A DNA stretch of 64,000 bases from Paroedura picta. Its lineage: Eukaryota; Chordata; Lepidosauria; Squamata; Gekkonidae. Position 1 is the first letter of the stretch. Every line of letters starts with the position of its first letter. Shown here piece after piece: positions 1 to 12,100 of the stretch. The stretch spans positions 20,756,501 to 20,820,500 of the forward strand of contig NC_135380.1 of assembly GCF_049243985.1 (NCBI RefSeq), given 5' to 3'. Under the pieces are notes generated by a model that saw only the letters and a program-made list of their open reading frames with translations, did no database searches and was not told the DNA's origin. The position numbers were made by a program, and so were the translations under genes.

Positions 1-27
1 ATAGTCTAGTACAGTTGTGTGTACTTC

Positions 28-168
28 TCTCCTTTTAAGTGCCACTCTTTGTCTACTCTCAGGGCCACATCCTGCTGCCTCTCGGAAGTGCCTCACTCAG
101 TCTTATCCTCTCTCTCACCTAGTGATGTCGTTAGGATCCTATCCCTGTCTCACCTCTTTACTATCAAG
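28..168 (+). repeat. first copy of a ~140-bp direct duplication
   Basis: This segment is nearly identical to 850-993, about 820 bp downstream in the same orientation. The two differ at only a few positions and both end at the same CTATCAAG. Here the repeat is followed at once by a BovB-like tail. The downstream copy continues into unique sequence with an AATAAA. The family is not recognised. It could be a fragment of a retroelement end or a local duplication. Confidence 0.75.
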
Positions 169-245
169 AGGACAGGAAGGCCTGGAGGATCATTGTCCAT
201 GGGGTCGCGATGGGTCGGACACGACTGCACACCTAACAACACACT
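169..245 (+). repeat. BovB-like LINE or SINE 3' tail
   Basis: The segment carries the GGGTCGCGATGGGTCGGACA signature and ends in an ACCTAACAACA run, which is typical of RTE-BovB 3' ends and of SINEs that share that tail. It joins the preceding 140-bp repeat directly, so it is probably a truncated insertion. Confidence 0.6.
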
Positions 246-534
246 TGTGTGTTTTCTTTCCACAGACACACCTGAATGGCTCAGGGCAGTACTCTGGCCT
301 CATGATGGCACCTGGCACCCTCTGCTGGCTAGGCACCCATATTGCACTTAAGAACTAAAGTGGTAAAAAGTTAAAGCCATGTTGGATCAGTCCAGTGCCC
401 TAACCAGTGCAAGACTGTCACACAGTGGCCAAAACCCAGGTGCCATCGGAAGACCCTCTAATCCAGCCAGAACTCCAGAAACCCTCTCAATGTAGATCCC
501 CCAAGCATCAAGAATCAGAAAAGCAATCCATCTA

Positions 535-690
535 GTCCACCATCCTGTCTCATACGGTGGCCGACCAGTTCCTCTGGAAGGCCAACAACACGGGCAATGA
601 GGCCAAGACCTCTCCCTGATATCTCCTGTCTCCTAGCTAGCCCTCACCAGGGCTAGTAGCCATTGACAGGTTTATCCTCCAAGAATCAAA
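535..690 (+). repeat. CR1/L2-like LINE 3'-UTR fragment
   Basis: The segment reads from 'catcctgtctcatacggtgg' through 'gctagtagccattgacagg'. I recognise this as a widespread sauropsid LINE 3'-UTR sequence. No reading frame is retained. A related piece lies on the minus strand near 46.0-46.25 kb. Confidence 0.55.
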
Positions 691-849
691 TCAGGAATAC
701 AGAGCATCACTGCCCTAGACATAGTGTACCTGCAAAATATCGCAGTTACCAGTGCAAAATGTCGGAACAGACAATTACTGGTGTACAAAGAAGAGAAGAT
801 GACTCTGTAGAGGGCAGCAAGAAGATAATTAGAATAGTGAAGTCAGCAC

Positions 850-993
850 CTTCTCTCCTTTTAAGTGTCACTCTTTGTCTACTCTCAGGGCCACATCCTG
901 CTGCCTCTCGGAAGTGCCCCACTCAGTCTTATCCTCTCTCTCACCTAGAGATGTTGTTAGGACCCTATCCCTGTCTCACCTCTTTACTATCAA
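850..993 (+). repeat. second copy of the ~140-bp direct duplication
   Basis: Partner of 28-168 in direct orientation. Downstream it runs into 'ttagttcccaaataaacctg' with an AATAAA hexamer, which is then interrupted by a SINE insertion. The layout would suit a retroelement end but is not proof of one. Confidence 0.75.
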
Positions 994-1020
994 GTACGTT
1001 AGTTCCCAAATAAACCTGTA

Positions 1021-1300
1021 AAGGTAAAGGTATCCCCTGTGCAAGCACCGAGTCATGTTTGACCCTTGGGGTGACGCCCTCCAGCGTTTTCATGGCAGAC
1101 TCAATACGGGGTGGTTTGCCAGTGCCTTCCCCAGTCATTACCATTTACCTCCCAGCAGCAAGCTGGGTACTCATTTTACCGACCTCGGAAGGATGGAAGG
1201 CTGAGTCAACCTTGAGCCGGCTGCTGGGATTGAACTCCCAGCCTCATGGGCAAAGCTTTCAGACGGCTGCCTTACCACTCTGTGCCACAAGAGGCTCAAT
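1021..1300 (-). repeat. tRNA-derived SINE with a perfect 13-bp target duplication
   Basis: Read on the minus strand, the element starts GAGCCTCTTGTGGCACAGAG. It has an A-box-like TGGCACAGAGTGG, a B-box-like GAGTTCAATCCC, and a 3' tail of repeated TTTACC. It is flanked by a perfect 13-bp duplication, AAATAAACCTGTA, at 1008-1020 and 1301-1313. A second copy of the family is at 18201-18488 and a partial one at 3365-3482. The tail resembles BovB-mobilised squamate SINEs. Confidence 0.85.
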
Positions 1301-1888
1301 AAATAAACCTGTATCTGCCCTTTAATCAGGTTGCGCACCGTTGCTGTGTTAATTACTCTGCCAATGCAAAATGTGCCTGTAACTACAGAATCCCCCCCCA
1401 CACACACCACCACAAAATAGCCCTGATCAATTAATAAGGGATGCATAAGTGTCACAAGGAAGGAAGGAAGGAAGTGCTGTAGTGCAGAACTTGGGACCTG
1501 TGACAATATAGCATCTAGTTCTACTTGCACAATTACAGCACACACATACCACAATACAGAACTGCAGGGAAGCGCTTGCTAATAATTGTTCTAGCTATTC
1601 CCAGCATGCTGAGAATGCAGCAAATTCTCACAAGGCTACCATGGAGTTCATAGGCACAAGAGAACTGTAGTGTTCCGAGTTCCTTCAAACCCAGTATCAT
1701 ACTTCGTCATCAGCATAAAGGTCAACAGTATCTTAAACATACAGGTTACAATGCAATACAAAGGGAAAGCCCAGAAGCTCAAGGCTTCAGCATTATAACC
1801 AGATGAACACCTGTTGCAGCCATGCTGCATTGTGTACCTGAAGGAGAACAACCACAAAATCCTCCCTCAAATGATGACTGGTGCCCCA

Positions 1889-1894
1889 TTTATT
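1889..1894 (-). promoter_or_regulatory. PDLIM2: candidate PDLIM2 polyadenylation signal
   Basis: TTTATT on the plus strand reads AATAAA on the minus strand, about 1.0 kb downstream of the PDLIM2 stop codon. I noticed no closer canonical hexamer on the minus strand. Assigning it to PDLIM2 is inference. Confidence 0.4.
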
Positions 1895-2904
1895 AGAGGA
1901 CACTTGGCCAAAAAAGAACAAGCCTTCCAATTTCTGCAATCATGACAATTCCTCATGCTCCCTCTGGAAGAATCCCAGGGTCGACCTGCCCTGAATGTTC
2001 AAGGCATTCACCATTCCAAAGAAAACCGCCAAGAAAGCTCACAGGCCCCGGCTAACAGGGTACAGAGCTGTGCTGCTAGAAGCCCAAAAAATGTGATGAG
2101 AAAATATTTAAAAAATATTTCTACTGCTCCTTGTTTTCACAAAGCAAAGGCACAGGGCAAGAAATGTATACATACACATATATATTACATTTTACATAGA
2201 GATCTTAGAGAAGATTTACAGAGTCAATACTCAAAGCTACCCCACCGACATCCCAGCCCCAAGTGCTTTCGAGACTCCCCCACCTCTCTTCCCCTCTCCA
2301 TCGTCTATAGGGATGCTACGATTCTGGCAGCTGTAGTAAGAAAGAGGGCCTAGAGCCACCAAAGGGAGCCTTCTGCTCAGGTGAGAAGGTAGCTGGCAAG
2401 AGACACTTGGGGTTTACTCCTGGTATACAGAGAAAAGTGGTGATGGGGCAAGGACCCCTGCATCCTACGGTATTCCCCGTAAGTGATCCCTAAGAGAGAC
2501 GTGTGTCAGAAGCCCAGCCGTCTCCCGTCCCTCCAAAGCCACCCAAATGCCAAACATAAACATGCTTGTGGAAGTTGCCCTTCTAAGAAACAGGGTGAGA
2601 GAACCTGCCAACTGAAAGCAAGGGGTAAAGTTCCGTTTCTACTGGTGAAATGCAAGCCCTATTCCCAAGATCCACGACCCCTTCTACTTTGTACTGGAAG
2701 CTCCCTTTCCTGGATGGATCTTCAATAGCAAAAGGCACTACCCACTATCCATTTCATTAGAAAGAGGCTGGGGAAGAGACCCCCACCCCACCCCAGATTG
2801 GTTGCAATGGTGCAGGAGAACAGCCCGTTGAAAGAGACCCAGGGAACCTGTGGTATTCATACAAATTTGGCATTGGAGGAAGCTCTCATGTGCTTGGATA
2901 CATT
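1895..2904 (-). other. PDLIM2: probable PDLIM2 3' untranslated region
   Basis: About 1 kb of minus-strand sequence between the PDLIM2 stop and the first canonical AATAAA. I recognised no transposon in it, in contrast to the repeat-rich sequence on either side, which fits a transcribed 3' UTR. Transcript data would be needed to fix its end. Confidence 0.45.
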
Positions 2905-3100
2905 TTAGGACTGGGAATAGACTGCAGTGGCAGGGCTGGCCACTCCTGGCCCTTGGTAGCGCTGGCGAGCATGCTTCTCACAGTACATCTCTTCGCCCAC
3001 CCAGAAATGGCCACGCATCTTCAGATTAAGGCCACAGTCAGTGCAGGTGTAGCAGGAGGGATGGCGGTAGCGGTTCTCCTGGATCCTCACTGCTTGGTTT
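2905..3100 (-). CDS. PDLIM2: PDLIM2 terminal coding exon: most of the LIM domain and the stop
   Basis: The acceptor is TCTCTTGCAG just above 3100; the stop is TAA at 2905-2907. It encodes NQAVRIQENRYRHPSCYTC and onward, giving the LIM ligands H351, C354, C357, C360, C378 and H381. The C-terminal end after the LIM domain is ARQRYQGPGVASPATAVYSQS less its last residue in this quotation. The match to mammalian PDLIM2 is near exact (KMRGHFWVG, YCEKHARQRY). The 13-residue end after RQRYQ differs from the human one. Confidence 0.96.
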
Positions 3101-6100
3101 CTGCAAGAGACAACAAGAGATAAGGTCTGTGCAATGGGACACAGCCATAAGATACTCAAGACTGCCTTGGCAAATGCTGGGAGATTGGGGGGGGGGGGGG
3201 GAGGCAGTACATGTGAAGAACGTGATATCATTCCTATTTCCAAGAAACGACATCAAAATTCTGGCCTCTCTACTTGAAATGCCCAACCTACAAGTTCACA
3301 TCTACCACCAACTATACAGATACACTTTATGTGCTTCTCTCTCAAAAGAGAAAGACTTGCTTTTGAGATTTGAGGCTGAGTCAACCTTGTGCCGGCTGCT
3401 GGGATTGGACTTCCAGCCTCATGCGCAGAGCTTCAAACTGCATGTCTGCTGCCTTACTATTTTCAGCCACAAGAGGCTCTTGATTTTATGTATGTAATTT
3501 ATAACTGTTTATAACTGTTGTGAGCCGCCCTGATACCTCTGGGGAAAATCCTTTTTTGTTTTACCTTATTTAACAAAGAAGGAAAACACGGGAGGGGTCT
3601 CCCCATGAGGAGGGCTGCAAATGCAAGATTTACCATCCCACATTTGCCAGCATACTTGAGGGACTGCTTGGCTGACCATGCCCCCCAAAGGATATTAGGA
3701 TCGTTCAATATGAACGAACTCGTGATCCGTGGCCCAAAAGAAGTATGTCTGGCCTCAACCAGGGCCAGGGCCTTTTCAGTCCTGGCCCTGACCCCATGGA
3801 ATAAGCTCCCAGAAGAGCGAAGGGCCCTCGGGGGACTGGGTCAGTTCTCAGGGCCTGTAAGATGGAGCTCTTCTGCCAGGTATTTGGTTGAGCCAATGAA
3901 CAGCAAGATGACCCCAAACCAAACGCTCTTAAATGAAACTGTTTGGCTACGCAGCCAGGAGGACTCGTATGACTGTTTTTAAGATGGTTTTAAAGTCTTA
4001 ATATTATATGGAACATTCTATTCATCATATATGTTTTATAAATAACGCTGGAAGCCTCCCTGAGCCCGCACAATGGGAGGGGCGAGATTTAAGTAGAAAA
4101 ATAAATAAAATAAATAAATAGCCCTGAAGTATGGTTCCCTGAACTCCTTGGAGAAGGAAGGGGATTCAAGGGCAAACAATAATGAAATATTATAACCTAG
4201 CAAAAATAGAATTAACAGTAATTACTATTAAACACATGCTACTGCATGTTTGTGTGGCAAACATCTCTCCCCTGCCAAACAAGCATAGTTTAGTGTTCCT
4301 TCTATTGTGACTCTCTTCCTGTTTTACCAACCATGAAATTAATTACAGTTTGTCATGACACACTGTGGGTCGGTGAAATACCAAATAGCTGTTCTCCTAT
4401 CTGTCCACCGGGTGGACCTACTTCCTACACACAATGGGTCAGCACAAAGGGACAAAATCTGTGTCACCTGTTATATTCTGGCCTACAAAAAAGCCACAAA
4501 ACACTGCGCAAGCTTTTGAGCTCATCCGAACTCTTCATCCCTTGGAAACAGCTAAGTCAGCCCTATTCTTCCTAGAGCATCGCTCTCAGGAGAGACCTTT
4601 CTCCAAGCCCCATTGGCTTCCTCCCAACGCAGACTCCCCCTCCCCGCCAAGGGTCAGTAAGACTCACGTGATGCTGCTGCTGCACTTCTCACACACGTGC
4701 AGCTTCTGAGTGCCTGCTGCAGAGCTGCTGACTGGCTTGTGAGGGCTGGGAGACAGCTGGCTGGGGAAGGGGCTCACGGTGCCCTCTGCCAAAGCAACCA
4801 AAAATGCATGTGAAGAGTCAGGAGCAGGGCTGGGTGGTCTTGCCTCTGAGACTGAATTCAAACATGCATAATATCAAACCTTCCCCACAGAGACAGGGAG
4901 TGTAAGATAGCTTCAGTACATTAAATGGTGAGCTACCCCACGTTGTTTGTCGGGAAAGTCAAATCTAGTCTTTCAACCCCCCTGTCACAATAAATGTATA
5001 CAAATCAAGCTAGCCTCCAAAAGTAAGCAAGACATTCCTTTAACTCACAGAACTAGCAATTAAAGTTTGCTTTAAATTAAAAGCTTCACTTGTTTAATTC
5101 AGCTAATCAAAGTTTGCCGCCCTGTCGATATTCCTTTGATCCTGCCTCGCCTTGTACTAGCACAACTACTCCAACGGGTCTTTGGAACCTTGACTGGGCT
5201 GATGAACAAATAGTGTGGAGGGCAGGCCACCAGAATGGCCTTGCAACGAGGACAGCTCTGTTACAGGAGTGGCACAGTGGCTTAGTGGTAGAGCATCTGC
5301 CTTACACACAGAAGGTCCCTGGTTCAACCTCTGGCTTCTCCAGTTAAAGGGATCAGGCATGAGGTATTATGAAAAACCACCCCTTAAGACTCTGGAGAGC
5401 TGCAGCCAGTCAGAACACAATGCTGACCATCTTCTGGCTCTGCTACCACATTGCAGCCTCCCTTCCCCCGCATTTCTCTTACCGTTTTCATCCTGCTCCA
5501 GGGCCACTTGGAGCAAACGGAAAGTGCTCGACTGCCGTGGTGGGGCTCGGGTTTCACGGTTTTCCTGCATCATCTTGTAAACTTCAGAGTCTCCTTCCAA
5601 GCGACGCATGGCTGGTTCTGAATCCAGACTGGAGAGAGACGAAGAGAGAAGAAAAGAGACTTGGGAAAAGGAAGTTACCTCTAATTTTTTATCCAGGAGG
5701 ACAGGACAAACCAGTCCTCCACCGCAAGCATCCTTCAGAAGAACCTGAAAGAAGGGGTGCAACCGAGAGAGACGAGCCCCCCAAGGGATTTGGAAACTCT
5801 CAGTAGATGTGCTTCTGGAAAAGACACTTGTGGGGGACTGACATAAGAGGTGAGACTTCAGAAGGCCTCACCAGTAGAATCGAATGAACAGATTTCTCTC
5901 CTTGCAAAGCACCCACAATTGGCTTCCCTGACTCCCGGAAGGCCATTTCAGAATATGACAACTGCCTCCCCAGCCACAACCGCAAAGAATCCTTGTTCCC
6001 CCCCTCCCCATTTTATTAATCACAAAACTCTTTTGGCCCTCCATCCACCACCGAGGAAAGAAGCTAATCATAAAAAGAAAAACGAAAGAAGCCTCTGACA

Positions 6101-9100
6101 CTGAAGCAGACCGTCCTAGCTATCGGACTGCAGCCTCCCCGGACTGGAATCCCAGACAAACCCATCCTAGTGAGACGGCCTCCCTCACAGCACAGTGCTT
6201 CCCAGTCTTGAGAGAGCTGGGCTTCCAGGGAGCCTCTGCTGAAGCAGCTCTTCTGAGAGTGACCAAGTTACTGACCTCCAATGACTAATCCGCTACCCTC
6301 TCACCCGAATGACTTCCTTCCTCTGAACGGCCTAGTCAGACTCCCTCTCTCTTTCTCCGAGAGCAGGTGGAACACTCCCTGCACATGACGCCCAGACCTG
6401 CCCAGCCGCGGGCTTCAGCTCTGCAGTTTTGAATGATTAACTCTTGCCCTGCCCAGTTCCCCAAGAAAACAGAGGTGGCTTTCAAAGGCCACACAACATC
6501 AGGCAGCCCTGGGCAGCCCTGACCTGCCAAGAAAGGAGGTGGGGACTTCCCAGCAGGGACTCAGTCCTCCAAAGAGCATAAAGTAGGTTCACAGAGCTGG
6601 AAGGCTTTTCAATTTTGTGTGCAGCCCCTTTATGCTCATGGCTGGACTGAGCTCCAGTGTTCTTGCTTAGCCGCTCCGCTGCTTAGGTTACCTGTAACGT
6701 CTGTGGTAGGCAGGAGAGCTCCTGCCCTGGTCCTTCCTCAGTTCCCAAGAGTTGCAAAGTGAATACGCTCCTGGGGACGGAGAACCATTCAGCGGAGGCA
6801 AGACTGTAATGGGAGACCCGTTGGAGGCGCTGAAAGACCTCCGCTCCTGTAGCAGCAGGCACAGGGAGAAAACAAAACAGGATGTGAAGAAAGGTTCTGC
6901 AGGAAGGAAACAAGTGCAAATCTGGGAAAAGAACAAAGTACCCCTCTCTTTTATAGAGTGGGAAAGAACAGACCGAAAATGCTACCCTTGCACTGAGCTG
7001 CTTGCCTCCCTGCCAGGCATGGTGTTTGGATGTGTGAACTCTAGTCTCCTGAACTCTCGAGAGTCTGATTCTGTAAACTATACTGTGTCAGTAACTTTAA
7101 TGAACACTAGTAAGCTTCATTCAGTCTCTGAGACATTTGCTGACCATCCAATATTTTAAGCCACACAAGGAGTTGCCACACAGCCTGTGTTTCCCCCCTG
7201 AAACAGGAGACATAGCCAAGGCTGTGTGTACTTCATGCTAGCAAACAAATCAAATATTGTTTACCGAGGCAACATAAATCCTGTGCCCCAGCTCTGCAGA
7301 AGTTACATTTCTGTAAATTTTATAGATTTAGGAAAATAGCCACAGAGGAGTTTATGGGGACAAAAAGCCCTGAAGGATACTGACTCTTTTCCTCAAAACT
7401 ACTGGAAGGCCTAGTCAGCATTGTTTGCTCCTTTCCATAATTTAGCATGCTTCAAGAATCACTGTGCACCCCTTAGGGTTAGAAACTGGATTTTTTATAA
7501 GACGGCACAACAATTCTTTGGAAATCAACTCTTGACTCCCAGCTCTATAGTCTGCACTTTCCCCACGTTCTTCTGCACACAACCAGGCTGAACCCCAGAC
7601 TAGCCTCCCTCTCTCTAAGACACAGAGCCCCACTCAAGCCACCCCTTCACTAGACCCACCACTGCCTTGCTTGGACAGTCAAATGCATACGGCCTCTGGC
7701 ACAGAATGTCAATACAATTGCAGGAGGTATTTCTAAATGGCCACCAAATAAATAACTCCCTACAAATCCGTTCCCAGATTATGGGATAACACAGCCTACA
7801 TAAGGGCTCTTGAATTGGGCTAAACAGCTTAAACCAAGGTGATTTATTTATTGTATTTTTAGGCCACCCCTCTCTAGCAGCAGTCTTGGAGTTGCTGCCA
7901 ACAGTTAAAAATTCCATACAAAAATATAAGCCATTTTCATTTTTAACCATATTGGTTAAAAGAAAAATATGCTTTGTCTCTAAGACAGATAAAGATTTTC
8001 AGCCCAGGTTTGGAATGGAGGGGGTGGAAGGGGCAGGGGGATCCATTCAGATGTCGCTAAGTATTGGCCTCATCCATTAGCCTGGCGGAAGACTACCGTT
8101 TTATTCATGGAACTTTGGAACTTCCAACAGGACCTGGAACTCTGTTGGCAAGTCGGCCCACCAGGCTGGAGCCAGGACGGAAAAGGACTTGGCTCCAGTT
8201 GAGGCCAGGCGTCCTTCTCTGGGGTCAGGGACCACCAACAAATTGAAACTGCCTGAGTGGGGTATACTCAGAGTGACAGTCCTTAAGATGGCTCCCTGTG
8301 GATGGAAATGGGATTTTGCACATTCTAGCAGCCAGGGTCTCAAGCCTGTAGGTGGACACACAGATGGCCAAAGGTGTGCTGTCAAGCTTTCACAACCAGC
8401 CTATTTGGTTGCGCCAGAGTAAAATCCAGCCACAAGGGGGCAGCCCATGCTCATAATTCTGCCTGCATTCAAGACTTCCTCCCAACAGCTAATAAAGAAG
8501 AGCGGCACAGATTAATAGGCTGGACTGGGCAGGGGGAGAGTATTTTTAGTTGGAGAGATGGCGGTGGAAGGGGGTTAGCCCCTCTTTGTTCAGTGCTGTG
8601 GACCCAATCCATATGGGAAGTCCATGCTGCTGTTTTGTTTGGCCCAGTTATACATTGTGGCACTCCAGTCACTGAATTCCAGCATCGCACCTTACTTGGC
8701 CCCAACCTTTACTTGCCTGCATGGCTGCTGTAAGCCAGCTTGGTGTAGTGGTTAGGAGTGAGGACTTCTAATCTGGCGAGCCGGGTTTGATTCCCCCCTC
8801 CCCCACATGCAGCTAGCTGGGTGACCTTGGGCTCGCCACGGCACTGAGAAAGCTGTTCTGACTGAGCAGGAATATAAGGGCTCTCTCAGCCTCACCCACC
8901 TCACAGGGTGTCTGTTGTGGGGAGAGGAAAGGGAAGGCGAATGTAAGCTGCTTTGAGACTCCTTCGGGTAGAGAAAAGCGGCATATAAGAATCAACTCTT
9001 CTTCTTCTTCTCCATACAGCAGAGGTCCCCAAAATGGTACCTGTGAGAAGAACGGCACCTGCCAACTCCTTTTCTGGCATTTGCCAGGTATTTTTAGAAA

Positions 9101-12100
9101 CTGGGTGGGGCTTTGACCCAGCAAGGCTTCTGACTGGCTATTGGAGATCTCATTAGCTCTGTAGATTTTTAAGTATATTGTTTTGGCAGCAGGTGCCACC
9201 ACCCTGTGACTGAAGCTAAGCTGCAGTAGTTATGCTACCTCCTGTGGCAGCCATTTTCTGGTAGCTTTTCTGTGGCCACGCCTACCATGTTGTGTCAGAA
9301 TTCCAAAGGTGGTCAAAATGGTGGGAGACCCCCTAATGTACAGCACTGAACCAAGTGAGGCTCCTACTGTTCCCTGGCTTAATAAACTAGAGGCAAAAAC
9401 ACCGCAAGGAATTGGCAGTGGGAGGGAGTGGGGAAATACACTACTGTGCTCCTTGAAATAGCACTCACATTCAGCTCCCTTGAAGAAATATTCTCCACCA
9501 CTGTCAGAATGAACCTGCCATCTCTCTTACCAGCAAGGCTTCCCGCACCCTAGGTGGGGCCTGGAAATCCCTCCCAAACTACAACTGATCTCCAGAGTAG
9601 AGGTCAGTTCCCTGGACAAAATGGTTGCTTTGGAGGGTTGGCTCTATGACTTTAAACCCAATGAGGTACTTATCCCCTCTCCAACTCCCACTGTCCCCAA
9701 GTACCATCCCCAAATCTCCAGGAATTGCCCAAGCTGAAGCTGGCCGTCTTATTTACCAGCAGCTGCCTCATCTCTGAAGCTTTTCTGAAGAGCTTCTGGA
9801 AGAAGCCATCCCAATGTGAGTAGCAGGCAAGCTGAAGAGAACCCTACCCCCAAGGTCATGCAGAAGAAACAAGAGAGTGGGAGGAGGTCTCTATCCAGCA
9901 TCTCCAAGGACAGCTGACAGTGCTTGGGCGGAAGGAGGACTTCCACCTACTTGGACGGAAGGAGGCTGTCCATCCCCCCCCCCCCCCCGCATGTGTCAGT
10001 TCAGCCCCACCCCCAGGCAGTTTATTTGGAAGGCACAGCATCACCAGCCCAACAGCAACTCCCTTTTCTCTGTTGCATCTGCTCCTGTTTAAAGGCCTTG
10101 GAGAGGAAAGAAAGGAGAAACCCCTGTCTAAGTAGAAGCAAATGTGCTTGGGAGCAGCAGAGTGCAGGAGGGGACTTGATAGAAACCCACTAATCAGCAC
10201 CGCTCACAATCTCCCCCCCCCCCCCATCTCTAAGAATGAATAAGGGGGAAATTTCTCCTTCTGACATTAGGTAGCCAGGCTGGGCCCAAAGGGGTTTCCC
10301 TGGCTGGACCTTACAAAACCCCTTTGTCTCACAAGCAAAGACCAATTCCCTGGCTCTCGAGTGCCCACCCAACTTGAATGCTTACTTTGCCAACTCCACT
10401 GGATGATTAAACCCACACAGATACTCAGTTTACGCCTTCATGGCATTCTGCGTTTTGCTTTTTTTTGTTTTGCTAAATGAAGCAATTTTTCCCAGCTGTT
10501 AGAGACCTGCTAAGGATCACCATTTCTCTTTCTCTCCACCCCACCCCCCAGCAAGAGACTTCCATCAAGTTTAGAGCTGCCAGTTTTTTATTTCAAAAGT
10601 CTTCTGCTCCTACTTCCCAAGCAAAATCTGCCAGGGCAGGGGAAGCTAGCAGATCAGGGTATGAGTTTTCAGACAACACTTCTGATGTACCTAACTGGAG
10701 GCAACATTACTTTAAAAGAGCAGCAGAAAGCGAGTTGGCCGCCAAATCTAACAAATTTCAAGTTCCATTCTATATCCATAAGGGCAGTTTGCAGGCTATA
10801 ATGTTTAATGCCAAAGCAGGATGACAGTTGAACATCAAGAAGACAAAACTAACAGCTACTGAGCAATTGCACAACTTTAAGTCTGCCGATGAAGAAACCA
10901 AAATTGTTAGAGATTTTTCTGTGCCTTGGCTCAAGGAATTAAGGCATTTTTCTGGGGGAAATAAGATAAGAGAGAACCAACCAGGCCTAGGTCGCAGCTA
11001 ACCCACCCTCCACATTTAATCTTGGCCCCCAGCGCTGATGAAACCACCGGGCAGGGAGGAGGCCAGCAGAGGAGGCCAAGAGCTAAAGCAAATAAATGTG
11101 AGAAAGGAAAGAAAAACATTACCGAGAAGCCAAGGGGCTGGGGCTAGCCAGGTGCCAGCTGGCAAACCCCATGCTCTGGGGCCAACCTTGCTTCCCAATT
11201 TGGGTTTGAAAAACAGCCCCAGAATGTAGCAAAACACAGAGGCAGGCCAGACCCTGGAGCCAGAACAAGCAAACAAATAGTAGCACCCAGCCCAAGAGCA
11301 ACAGGAGAGAGGGGTGCCAAGACCCTCGGGCACGGAGACAAGGGGCTCAAAAGACCATAGGAGGAGAAGAACCATGCTCTGAGAAGGACTGTGGGCATTC
11401 CAGAAGGATCAGCTCAGGGAAACCAGCTACAAAGACAGGCACAGCAAAGGTCTGTGGCAACTTGGCAGTGTTACCTGGTTCCACTTAGGAGCTTCTTGCC
11501 AGGGTGCAAATAGATTTGTGGGAATTCTGCTCCCAGAGCACCTGAATGCTCTCACCACTACATCAGAGACGGCTAAGCTGCAACAGGAGTCCTCCCCTTG
11601 AAGCTCACATTTGTTCTGATTATGGAACCTCTTCCCTCTACAGCAGCTTTTCTCAACATTTCTTACCATTAAGAAACCCCCGAAACATTCTTCAGGCTTC
11701 ACACGAAACCCCAGAAGCGGCAGGATCATGCAGAATATGATTGCAAAGCATAGCTATGTACATGTCCACCTGGGGCTCCTCCCCTTCCCACCCCCTCCAG
11801 GCCCATCATTGGCCACTGGGGGCGGGTCAACATGCCCATATATGGTCATATCATCTGATTAATGTTTAATAAATGTTAAATATATATATAAAAAATTAAC
11901 TCCCACCCATTCAAGAAACCCTTCCAGGGCCGTCAAGAAACCCTGCAGTGGAAAATAATTAAATTTTCTTTCACTAGGGGGAGATAGGGTTGTTTCCGTT
12001 GTTTTAATTTTGCTTGTGTTGCTTGCCCAAGCTCTTCCCAACAGGGTGGGCTACAGATCAGCAAACAACTCTGCTACTAGAAAGGCAAAATTCTGCAATT

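Larger units (their letters stand above)
3101..4667 (-). other. PDLIM2 last intron, filled by repeats
   Basis: The intron holds a poly-G tract (3188-3202), a partial tRNA-SINE (3365-3482), a short LINE-like tail ending in GAGCCGCCCTGATACCTCTG (3485-3570), and a LINE 3' end (3598-4120). About 500 bp nearest the upstream exon shows nothing I recognise. Confidence 0.6.

Noticed and set aside
5262-5350. Possible tRNA gene
   Set aside because: A and B boxes are present, but the sequence continues into a SINE body and recurs at five other places; it does not fold as a clean tRNA.
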